This document shows, piece after piece, positions 56,850 to 64,000 of a DNA stretch of 64,000 nucleotides. The DNA is from Enterobacter sp. BIGb0383 (GTDB lineage Bacteria; Pseudomonadota; Gammaproteobacteria; Enterobacterales; Enterobacteriaceae): contig NZ_RJKQ01000004.1 of the NCBI RefSeq assembly GCF_003751845.1, positions 236,929-300,928 on the forward strand, written 5' to 3'. The notes under the pieces are model-generated. The model searched no databases. It was not told the origin of the DNA and was given only the letters and a program-made list of their open reading frames with translations. The position numbers and the translations under genes are program-made. The number at the start of each line of letters is the position of its first letter. Position 1 is the first letter of the stretch.

Positions 56850-58487
56850 GTATAAGCCAATCAGGCGGCGCACCACCCCGTTGGTCCAGCCAAAGCCGTC
56901 CTGCAGAGGATACTCACCGCCGCCTCCTTTGCGCGGCGTACCGCCGGCAATATGGTACTTTTCCACCAGCTTATGGTGCCGCTGATACACGTGGTTGACG
57001 GTCTGTAGCCAGCTGCGCGCGATCTCATCGCCCAGCGCATCGTGGCCGTAACGTTTAAAGCCCTGGATCGCCATCCACTGTAGCGGGGCCCAGCCGTTGG
57101 GATTATCCCACTGCTCACCGGTTTCATATTCGGTAGCGAGGATCCCGCCCGGCGTCAGCAGGCGCGTGCGAACGGCGTCGGCCAGCCGGTCCGCCTGCTC
57201 GTGGGTGGCCATGTCGACATACAGCGGCACAATGCTGGCGGCGGAAAACAGCGCCTGCTGTTCACGACGCCAGTCATAGTCGCGGAAGCAGCCGTTCTCC
57301 TCGTCCCACAGGTAGCGGGTCAGCGCCTCGCGCCGGTCGCGTGCCTTCTGGCGAAAGGCGGTTTCCATTTCCCGCTCGTTTTTCAGCCCGGCAATATTGG
57401 CGATGGTGCTCTCCAGCTTGTAGAGAAACGCATTGAGATCGACCGGGATAAACTGGGTCGTGCGAATGCTGGCCAGCCGGCTCGGGTCACGCAGCCAGCG
57501 GGAAGAGTAATCCCAGCCGGACTCTGCCCCGGCACGCAGGTCCCGGTAGACTTCGCCGGGCGGGCGACCGGAGTGTTTGGCGGTTTCCACGTCTTCCAGC
57601 CAGGACTCATCCCTCGGCGTGTCGCGGTCGTCCCAGTAGCGGTTAAGCAGTGCGCCGTCGGGCATACGCACCACGCGCCGCCAGGCCTGGTTCAGCACCA
57701 GCGACTCCGAACCCTCCATCCAGAACTGGTACTCCATCATCAGATGTTCGAGGTAGCGTCGCGCCCCGCGTACGCCGTCCTCTTCGAACAATTCCACCAT
57801 CAGGGCGAAAACCGGCGGCTGGGAGCGGCTCAGGTAGTAGGTGCGATTGCCGTTGGGAATATGGCCGTAGCGCTCAATCATCCAGGCAAAGTTATCCGCC
57901 ATGCAGCGCAGCAGATCCCCGCGGCCACTCTCCGCGAGGCCGAGCATGGTGTAGTAGGAATCCCAGTAGTAGGTTTCGCTAAAACGTCCGCCGGGGACAA
58001 TATAGGACTGAGGCAGCGCCAGCAGCGACGACCAGGGGATATGATCCTGCGGCGTGCGGGTTAACACCGGCCACAGATTGTCGATATGCTCTTTCAGCGA
58101 GTTTTCCGGGTCGGAAACGTAGGCGCTGTCGAGGTTATCGGGCAGCCAGAAATGGTCTTCGACAAACTGGCGAAGATCAAACCCGGGCCGACGTTTCACC
58201 CGGCGATAGCGGATCAGAATATCGAGCGGGTCCATTTTCGGCGCGCAGTCGGGAAAGGTTTTGCTATCGCTAAAGATGCGGGTCGACTGCACGTGTTCAA
58301 ACAGTTCCAGATAGCGATCGGCAGGGGTGAGCGCATCGGAGGCGGGCAGCCCCTCGATCATCTCCGGTTCCGGTTCGACGTCGGTCATGTCATCCAGTTT
58401 TAGCTCGCACGGGTCTGTCTCGTAGCACAGCTCCACGTCGAGCGGGAATACGTCGGACTCAGGGTTGCGTATTTTCTGGTTGAGCAT
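56838..58487 (-). CDS. treF: Cytoplasmic trehalase TreF
   Basis: Hydrolyses trehalose to two glucose molecules in the cytoplasm, lowering osmoprotectant stores after stress. At 549 residues it equals E. coli TreF and lacks a signal peptide. Both GH37 signatures are present, [14 protein letters not shown] and [10 protein letters not shown], together with the glycine-rich [18 protein letters not shown] at the C-terminus. The acid/base residues of the family, Asp in the segment [14 protein letters not shown] and Glu in GGGGEY, are conserved. Confidence 0.97.
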   Translation of the reverse strand: MLNQKIRNPESDVFPLDVELCYETDPCELKLDDMTDVEPEPEMIEGLPASDALTPADRYLELFEHVQSTRIFSDSKTFPDCAPKMDPLDILIRYRRVKRRPGFDLRQFVEDHFWLPDNLDSAYVSDPENSLKEHIDNLWPVLTRTPQDHIPWSSLLALPQSYIVPGGRFSETYYWDSYYTMLGLAESGRGDLLRCMADNFAWMIERYGHIPNGNRTYYLSRSQPPVFALMVELFEEDGVRGARRYLEHLMMEYQFWMEGSESLVLNQAWRRVVRMPDGALLNRYWDDRDTPRDESWLEDVETAKHSGRPPGEVYRDLRAGAESGWDYSSRWLRDPSRLASIRTTQFIPVDLNAFLYKLESTIANIAGLKNEREMETAFRQKARDRREALTRYLWDEENGCFRDYDWRREQQALFSAASIVPLYVDMATHEQADRLADAVRTRLLTPGGILATEYETGEQWDNPNGWAPLQWMAIQGFKRYGHDALGDEIARSWLQTVNHVYQRHHKLVEKYHIAGGTPRKGGGGEYPLQDGFGWTNGVVRRLIGLYGEP

Positions 58488-58833
58488 AGTAATAAGAACC
58501 TCCTGCTTGCGTCAGTATCAGGTGCGGAGCGTGCTCCGACTCTCTATTAAGCGTAGACACTCGCTTCGGTCAGCGAAATCAGAATTGTGCGAGAGATCAC
58601 GATTTCAGCCCGGGTGACGTCAGCAGCGTTTTGCTAAGCGACTCTTTTTTAACTGTAAATGATAAGCGTGTTATTGGCAGAGACTGGCGGGTGGATTTTG
58701 CAACGAATTATGAATGTCGCCTGGCCCGTTCAGGGTGACGGGTGAGGAGAGAAAAGAGTGTATTTTGTCGACGATTGAACATAGTATTTCATCGACTGAA
58801 TATCGTTTACTCAATAATATTTAAGGGGTTTTT
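58488..58833. other. Spacer upstream of treF and the small secreted gene
   Basis: Divergent spacer of about 345 bases. No gene is visible. A small hairpin (CGGAGC/GCTCCG, 58525-58538) lies in the treF leader. The right half is AT-rich and should hold the promoter of the gene at 58834. No clear operator is seen. Confidence 0.5.
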
Positions 58834-59244
58834 GTGAAAGGAATCATGTTCAAAGCACTGCTGATAAGCCTGACCCTGGCGTCACCGGCCGCGTTCTCTG
58901 CGGAGTCACAAAAAGACATTATCATCTACACGGCAAATAATGACGCGTTCCCTTTACATCAACGCTGCGTCACGGGCGTTAATCTGCGAGAAGACGCGGT
59001 CGCGTGGCGATTTTTTCCGACAGTCTCTCTTTTCCTGAGTATCAAGAAGAGCCCTGACTGTTCTGACGCACTCGACCATTTCTTTAGCCGAAATGTCGGG
59101 TCTGATGTCACCGCCACCTTTAATTCTGACGCGTTTTTAAAAACGAAAATCGTGTCCGCGTTAAGAACAGGCAATGGATACTCGCAGGTGGTATCCGATA
59201 AAGCCCTGGCCACTCAGATCCTCGCCAGCTACACGCGCCAATAA
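58834..59244 (+). CDS. Small secreted protein of unknown function
   Basis: Product of 136 residues with a signal peptide (MFKALLISLTLASPAAFSA, cleavage near FSA), so the mature form of about 114 residues should be periplasmic. It has two cysteines (QRCVTG and PDCSDA) that could form a disulphide. I recognise no family. The GTG start at 58834 has AAGGGG five bases upstream; ATG 58846 is the alternative. It occupies the interval between treF and gor, where E. coli carries the acid-fitness island with other small periplasmic proteins such as HdeA and HdeB, but there is no clear similarity to them. Confidence 0.75.
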   Translation: MKGIMFKALLISLTLASPAAFSAESQKDIIIYTANNDAFPLHQRCVTGVNLREDAVAWRFFPTVSLFLSIKKSPDCSDALDHFFSRNVGSDVTATFNSDAFLKTKIVSALRTGNGYSQVVSDKALATQILASYTRQ

Positions 59245-59247
59245 AAT

Positions 59248-59273
59248 AAACCCCACGACGCTGCGTGGGGTTT
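59248..59273. terminator. Terminator between the small secreted gene and gor
   Basis: Perfect 10-bp stem AAACCCCACG (59248-59257) and CGTGGGGTTT (59264-59273) with a six-base loop. On the minus strand it is followed by a T-rich stretch, so it mainly serves gor. Confidence 0.8.
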
Positions 59274-59294
59274 AGATCGTTCCGAGGGCCGTGC

Positions 59295-60647
59295 TTAGCG
59301 CATGGTCACAAACTCTTCTGCCGCCGTCGGGTGGATCGCCACCGTATTGTCGAAGTCTTTCTTGGTCGCGCCCATTTTCAGCGCCACCGCAAAGCCCTGC
59401 AGCATTTCATCCATACCAAAGCCGATACCGTGGATGCCGACGATTTTCTCTTCCGGTCCGACGCAGACCAGCTTCATGCGGCACGGCTGACGATGGGACG
59501 TCACGGCCGTGTACATCGCCGTAAAGGACGACTTGTACACTTTGACCTGGTCGTCACCGTACTGTTCGCGCGCCTGCGGCTCGCTCAGGCCGACGGTACC
59601 GATTGGCGGATGGCTGAAGACCACCGTCGGGATATTGCTGTAGTCCAGATGCTCGTCCGGCTTGTTGTTAAACAGGCGCTCGGAGAGGCGACGGCCAGCG
59701 GCAACGGCAACCGGGGTCAGTTCAACGGCACCGGTATTGTCGCCCACCGCGTAAATACCCTCAACGCTGGTGTTCTGGAACTTATCGACGACGATATGAC
59801 CTTTTTCATTGGTTTTCACGCCGGTTACCGCCAGGTTGAAGCTGTCGGTGGCCGGTTCACGACCAATTGCCCAGATCAGGCAGTCAACGATTTCGCTGCG
59901 GCCATCTTCCAGGGTCAGCGTCAGGCTGCCGTCGGCATTTTTCTCTACCGATTTCGGGATCGCCTGTGTGTGCAGTGCCGGGCCTTCCGCCGCCATCACT
60001 TCGACCAGGGTTTCGCTCAGCAGCGGATCGAAGCTGCGCAGCGGGCTGTGTTTACGCACGTACAGGTGCGTTTTCGCGCCGAGGCCGTTAATCACGCCCG
60101 CCAGCTCAACGGCGATATAGCCTGCGCCGACAACCGCCACGCGCTCCGGCAGCGCTGGCAGCTCGAAGAAGCCGTCGGAGTCGATGCCGTACTCCGCGCC
60201 CGGAATATCCGGATGGGAAGGGCGGCCGCCCGTGGCGATCAGGATATGGTCGGCCGTCAGGGTTTCGCCGTTAACCTCAATGGTTTTCGCATCGACAAAG
60301 CGGGCGAAGCCCCGGATTACATCGACGTTATTTTTGCCCAGCACGTTATCGTACGAGGTATGGATGCGGTCGATATAGGCGGTGCGGCTGGCAACCAGCT
60401 TGCTCCAGTTAAAGCTGTCGATGGTGGCGTCGAAGCCGTAGTCCGGGCCGTACATCGTGATGGCTTCGCGGATCTGCGCCGCATGCCACATCACTTTCTT
60501 CGGCACGCAACCGACGTTCACACAGGTGCCGCCGAGCGCTTTGGCTTCAATCAGCGCGCATTTCTGGCCGTACATAGCGGCACGGTTGATGGAGGCGATA
60601 CCGCCGCTGCCGCCGCCGATGGCGATGTAGTCATAGTGCTTAGTCAT
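59295..60647 (-). CDS. gor: Glutathione reductase Gor
   Basis: NADPH-dependent flavoenzyme that reduces oxidised glutathione in the cytoplasm. The 450-residue product equals E. coli Gor. The FAD motif GGGSGG is at residues 11-16, the redox disulphide is Cys42-VNVG-Cys47, the NADPH motif GAGYIAVE is central, and the C-terminal catalytic segment IHPTAAEE carries the active-site His and Glu. ATG 60647 is preferred over the one three codons upstream by family length. Confidence 0.98.
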   Translation of the reverse strand: MTKHYDYIAIGGGSGGIASINRAAMYGQKCALIEAKALGGTCVNVGCVPKKVMWHAAQIREAITMYGPDYGFDATIDSFNWSKLVASRTAYIDRIHTSYDNVLGKNNVDVIRGFARFVDAKTIEVNGETLTADHILIATGGRPSHPDIPGAEYGIDSDGFFELPALPERVAVVGAGYIAVELAGVINGLGAKTHLYVRKHSPLRSFDPLLSETLVEVMAAEGPALHTQAIPKSVEKNADGSLTLTLEDGRSEIVDCLIWAIGREPATDSFNLAVTGVKTNEKGHIVVDKFQNTSVEGIYAVGDNTGAVELTPVAVAAGRRLSERLFNNKPDEHLDYSNIPTVVFSHPPIGTVGLSEPQAREQYGDDQVKVYKSSFTAMYTAVTSHRQPCRMKLVCVGPEEKIVGIHGIGFGMDEMLQGFAVALKMGATKKDFDNTVAIHPTAAEEFVTMR

Positions 60648-60718
60648 TCCAGTCATCTCTTATTATGAGTTGCGGTGATTGTAGCCCGAAGCGTCATAGA
60701 CGCCACCTATGGCTGCGA

Positions 60719-61561
60719 TTACTCCGGTACGATCCAGCTAACGGTCGCATGGCCGGTCCCCGTCGGAACCAGTTTACGGTGCAGCCACGGCAGCACGGTG
60801 TTCATCTGCTGTTCCAGCTTCCACGGCGGGTTAATCACAATCATGCCGGAAGCGGTCATTCCGCGCTGGTCGCTGTCCGGGCGTACCGCCAGCTCGATTT
60901 GCAGAATACGGCGGATGCCTGTGGCTTCCAGGTCTTTGATCATACGTTTGATTTGCGCGCGCATGACCACCGGATACCACAGTGCGTAGGTGCCGGTGGC
61001 GAAGCGCTTATAGCCCTCGTTGATGCCGGTAACCACCGCCTGATAATCGGTTTTGACTTCGTACGGCGGGTCGATCAGCACCAGCCCACGGCGGGAAACC
61101 GGCGGGAGTTTGGCTTTCAGCTGCTGGTAACCGTCGGCGCGCTCAACGCGGGTGCGGCTGTCTTTCTGGAATTCAGAACGCAGCAGCGGGAAGTCGCTGG
61201 GGTGCAGCTCGGTCAGCTGCAGGCTGTCCTGCTCGCGCAGCAACTGGCGTGCAATCAGCGGGGAACCCGGGTAGTAACGAAGCTGACCGCTACGATTGAA
61301 GTGAGACACTACGCTCATATAGGGCTCCAGCTCGGCAGGCAGGTCGTCCTGCTGCCAGATGCGGGCAATCCCTTCCAGATATTCACCGGTACGTTCGGCG
61401 TGTTCGCCGCTCAGCTGATAGCGACCTGCACCCGCGTGGGTATCCAGATAAAGGAAAGGTTTCTCTTTCTCTTTAAGGGACTCAATGATCAGACTCTGAA
61501 CGGTGTGTTTAAGCACGTCGGCATGGTTGCCGGCGTGGAAGCTGTGACGATAACTAAGCAT
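60719..61561 (-). CDS. rlmJ: 23S rRNA (adenine2030-N6)-methyltransferase RlmJ
   Basis: Methylates A2030 of 23S rRNA. The product is 280 residues, as in E. coli. It opens with MLSYRHSFHAGNHADVLKH, the family signature, then the cofactor region FLYLDTHAGAGRY, and has the N6-methyltransferase catalytic motif DPPY in LVLIDPPYEVK. It is divergent from prlC and lies upstream of gor on the same strand. Confidence 0.97.
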   Translation of the reverse strand: MLSYRHSFHAGNHADVLKHTVQSLIIESLKEKEKPFLYLDTHAGAGRYQLSGEHAERTGEYLEGIARIWQQDDLPAELEPYMSVVSHFNRSGQLRYYPGSPLIARQLLREQDSLQLTELHPSDFPLLRSEFQKDSRTRVERADGYQQLKAKLPPVSRRGLVLIDPPYEVKTDYQAVVTGINEGYKRFATGTYALWYPVVMRAQIKRMIKDLEATGIRRILQIELAVRPDSDQRGMTASGMIVINPPWKLEQQMNTVLPWLHRKLVPTGTGHATVSWIVPE

Positions 61562-61650
61562 GGGAAAATGTTCCGGAAAGCCTGATAAAAAAAGGGTTGC
61601 CTACAGTATACCGAAAAGTCGCGCCCGCCGCGAAAGCGCAGCGTCCGGCA

Positions 61651-61676
61651 TTGAAATTATCTACACTAAACCCCAT
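61651..61676 (+). promoter_or_regulatory. Sigma-32 heat-shock promoter of prlC
   Basis: TTGAAA (61651-61656), a 14-base spacer and CCCCAT (61671-61676) match the RpoH consensus core. prlC (opdA) is a heat-shock gene in E. coli with such a promoter. It lies about 67 bases before the start codon. Confidence 0.88.
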
Positions 61677-61742
61677 GCTAGACAAAACAAGTAAGGCGCC
61701 GGAGATTGCGCTTAATGACACTTATTCAACAGGACAGCGCTA

Positions 61743-63785
61743 ATGACCAATCCATTACTGACACCCTTCGAATTACCCCCGTTTTCTAAAATCTTGCCTG
61801 AACATGTGGTGCCTGCGGTCACAAAAGCGCTGAATGATTGCCGTGAAAACGTCGAGCGCGTTGTGGCCCAGGGTGCGCCTTACAGCTGGGAAAACCTGTG
61901 CCAGCCGCTGGCGGAAGTGGACGATGTGCTGGGGCGTCTTTTCTCGCCGGTCAGCCATCTTAACTCGGTGAAAAACAGTCCTGAGCTGCGCGAAGCCTAC
62001 GAGCAAACGCTCCCGCTGCTTTCCGAGTACAGCACCTGGGTCGGTCAGCATGAAGGCCTGTATCAGGCGTACCGCAATCTGCGCGACGGCGAGCACTATG
62101 CGGCGCTGAGCGTGGCGCAGAAAAAATCCGTCGATAACGCCCTGCGCGATTTCGAACTGTCCGGGATTGGTCTGGCAAAAGAGAAACAGAAACGCTACGG
62201 CGAAATTGCCGCACGTCTCTCCGAGCTTGGCAACAGCTACAGCAATAACGTGCTCGACGCCACCATGGGCTGGACGAAGCTGGTCAGTGACGAGAGCGAA
62301 CTGTCCGGTATGCCGGAAAGCGCCCTGGCGGCGGCGAAAGCCCAGGCCGAAGCTAAAGAGCAGCAGGGCTGGCTGCTGACCCTCGATATCCCGAGCTATC
62401 TGCCGGTGATGACCTACTGTGATAACGCGGCCCTGCGCGAAGAGATGTATCGCGCCTACGGCACCCGCGCCTCCGATCAGGGGCCGAACGCGGGCAAATG
62501 GGATAACAGCCCGGTGATGGCGGAAATCCTCGCCCTGCGCCACGAGCTGGCGGAGCTGCTGGGCTTTGACAGCTATGCCCATAAGTCTCTGGCTACCAAA
62601 ATGGCGGAAAACCCGCAGCAGGTGCTGGATTTCTTAACCGACCTGGCGAAACGCGCCCGTCCGCAGGGTGAAAAAGAGCTCGCCCAGCTGCGCGCCTTTG
62701 CCAAAGCCGAGTTCGGCGTTGAGGATCTGCAGCCCTGGGATATCGCGTACTACAGCGAAAAACAGAAACAGCATCTGTACAGCATCAGCGACGAGCAGCT
62801 GCGCCCGTACTTCCCGGAAAACAAAGCGGTTAACGGCCTGTTCGAAGTGGTTAAGCGCATCTACGGCATCACCGCCAAAGAGCGTACCGATATCGACGTC
62901 TGGCACCAGGATGTGCGCTTCTTCGAGCTGTACGATGACAGCAATACCCTGCGCGGCAGCTTCTACCTTGACCTTTACGCCCGTGAACACAAACGCGGCG
63001 GGGCCTGGATGGATGACTGCGTCGGTCAGCTGCGTAAAGCCGACGGTTCGCTGCAGAAGCCGGTTGCCTATCTGACCTGTAACTTTAACCGTCCGGTCAG
63101 CGGCAAGCCTGCGCTCTTTACCCACGATGAAGTGATCACCCTGTTCCACGAGTTCGGCCACGGTCTGCACCATATGCTGACCCGTATCGACACCGCGGGC
63201 GTTGCCGGTATTAACGGCGTGCCGTGGGATGCGGTCGAACTGCCGAGCCAGTTTATGGAAAACTGGTGCTGGGAGCCGGAGGCGCTGGCGTTTATCTCCG
63301 GCCACTATGAAACCGGAGAACCGCTGCCTCAGGCTTTGCTTGAGAAAATGCTGGCGGCGAAAAACTACCAGGCGGCGATGTTTATCCTGCGCCAGCTGGA
63401 GTTCGGCCTGTTCGACTTCCGTCTGCACGCGGAATTTAACCCGCAGCAGGGCGCGAAAATCCTCGAAACCCTGGCCGAGATCAAGCAGCAGGTTGCCGTG
63501 ATCCCGGGTCCGAAATGGGGCCGCTTCCCGCATGCGTTCAGCCATATCTTTGCCGGTGGCTATGCGGCCGGTTACTACAGCTATCTGTGGGCGGACGTGC
63601 TGGCGGCGGATGCGTATTCGCGCTTTGAAGACGAAGGAATTTTCAACCGCGAAACCGGTCAGTCGTTCCTCGACAATATCCTGACCCGCGGCGGCTCTGA
63701 AGAGCCGATGGAGCTGTTCCGTCGCTTCCGTGGCCGTGAACCGCAGCTGGATGCGATGCTGGCGCACTACGGTATCGAAGGCTGA
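61743..63785 (+). CDS. prlC: Oligopeptidase A PrlC
   Basis: Cytoplasmic M3-family zinc endopeptidase of 680 residues that degrades signal peptides and other short peptides after primary proteolysis. The zinc motif HEFGH is at residues 469-473, with the third ligand Glu in the segment [12 protein letters not shown]. The whole chain matches E. coli PrlC (680 residues). It is under an apparent heat-shock promoter and is followed by rsmJ after seven bases, forming an operon. Confidence 0.98.
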   Translation: MTNPLLTPFELPPFSKILPEHVVPAVTKALNDCRENVERVVAQGAPYSWENLCQPLAEVDDVLGRLFSPVSHLNSVKNSPELREAYEQTLPLLSEYSTWVGQHEGLYQAYRNLRDGEHYAALSVAQKKSVDNALRDFELSGIGLAKEKQKRYGEIAARLSELGNSYSNNVLDATMGWTKLVSDESELSGMPESALAAAKAQAEAKEQQGWLLTLDIPSYLPVMTYCDNAALREEMYRAYGTRASDQGPNAGKWDNSPVMAEILALRHELAELLGFDSYAHKSLATKMAENPQQVLDFLTDLAKRARPQGEKELAQLRAFAKAEFGVEDLQPWDIAYYSEKQKQHLYSISDEQLRPYFPENKAVNGLFEVVKRIYGITAKERTDIDVWHQDVRFFELYDDSNTLRGSFYLDLYAREHKRGGAWMDDCVGQLRKADGSLQKPVAYLTCNFNRPVSGKPALFTHDEVITLFHEFGHGLHHMLTRIDTAGVAGINGVPWDAVELPSQFMENWCWEPEALAFISGHYETGEPLPQALLEKMLAAKNYQAAMFILRQLEFGLFDFRLHAEFNPQQGAKILETLAEIKQQVAVIPGPKWGRFPHAFSHIFAGGYAAGYYSYLWADVLAADAYSRFEDEGIFNRETGQSFLDNILTRGGSEEPMELFRRFRGREPQLDAMLAHYGIEG

Positions 63786-63792
63786 AGCACGG

Positions 63793-64000
63793 GTGAAAAT
63801 CTGTTTACTTGATGAAACGGGCGCCGGAGACGGCGCCTTATCTGTTCTGGCGACCCGCTGGGGGCTTGAACACGATGCCGACAATCCGATGGCGCTGGTG
63901 CTGACGCCGGAACATCTGGAGCTACGCAAGCGCGACGAGCTGAAGCTCGGCGGGATCTTTGTCGATTTCGTCGGGGGCGCAATGGCCCACCGGCGTAAAT
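63793..64000 (+). CDS. rsmJ: 16S rRNA (guanine1516-N2)-methyltransferase RsmJ, 5' part
   Basis: Starts at GTG 63793, seven bases after the prlC stop, and runs off the right edge after 69 codons. The translation [20 protein letters not shown] and later [17 protein letters not shown] is nearly identical to the start of E. coli RsmJ (YhiQ, about 250 residues), which also begins with GTG. The methyltransferase motifs lie beyond the window. Translation is probably coupled to prlC. Confidence 0.95.
   Translation, partial: MKICLLDETGAGDGALSVLATRWGLEHDADNPMALVLTPEHLELRKRDELKLGGIFVDFVGGAMAHRRK

Noticed and set aside
59265-60668. 467-residue open frame on the plus strand opposite gor
   Set aside because: Lies wholly over a nearly identical E. 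coli gor homologue on the other strand; histidine/arginine-rich composition is typical of antisense frames in GC-rich genes.

Overview
The window is chromosomal DNA from a motile member of the Enterobacteriaceae. Gene order (dpp operon, cellulose genes, pdeK, dctA, yhjJ, kdgK, pdeH, yhjG, yhjE, yhjD, a yhjC-type LysR gene, treF, gor, rlmJ, prlC, rsmJ) follows the E. coli K-12 backbone between proK/dpp and prlC. The protein sequences are close to but distinct from E. coli, G+C is high in core genes, a second cellulose operon is present and the E. coli acid-fitness island between gor and treF is absent. This fits Enterobacter or a near relative (Lelliottia, Leclercia, Kosakonia); the genus is an inference.

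Layout. 1-200: a repeat block carrying the 3' end of a tRNA-Pro-like sequence. 787-6487: dppABCDF, a dipeptide/haem ABC importer, ending in a terminator. 7035-18218: a complete type I cellulose operon bcsOQABCDZ. 18232-25491 (minus strand): an orphan type VI secretion island hcp-vgrG-DUF4123 adaptor-unknown effector-secreted candidate immunity protein-PAAR-second related secreted protein. 25803-29228 (minus): bcsEFG. 29403-39897: a complete type II (E. coli-like) cellulose operon bcsRQABZC, followed by pdeK. 42177-50049: dctA, a chromosomal ccdAB toxin-antitoxin pair, yhjJ, kdgK, pdeH and yhjG. 50088-58487: yhjE, yhjD, a LysR regulator divergent from an SDR oxidoreductase, a GNAT acetyltransferase, a STY4199-family HEPN protein and treF. 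58834-64000: a small secreted protein of unknown function, gor, rlmJ, prlC and the first 69 codons of rsmJ, which runs off the right edge.

How the parts work together. Two cellulose machines are encoded side by side. The type I set has BcsO and BcsD, associated in other bacteria with ordered, crystalline fibrils. The type II set has BcsR, BcsE, BcsF and BcsG, the last adding phosphoethanolamine to cellulose. Both BcsA proteins keep the glycosyltransferase and PilZ c-di-GMP motifs, and BcsE keeps its c-di-GMP sites. PdeK and PdeH, both EAL phosphodiesterases, lie nearby, and pdeH has an exact FliA (sigma-28) promoter, so entering the flagellar programme should lower c-di-GMP and switch cellulose off. 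The T6SS island sits exactly between the two cellulose loci. Its effector gene is AT-rich, unlike its neighbours, and is followed by two paralogous secreted proteins, which makes it the best candidate here for an undescribed effector-immunity system.
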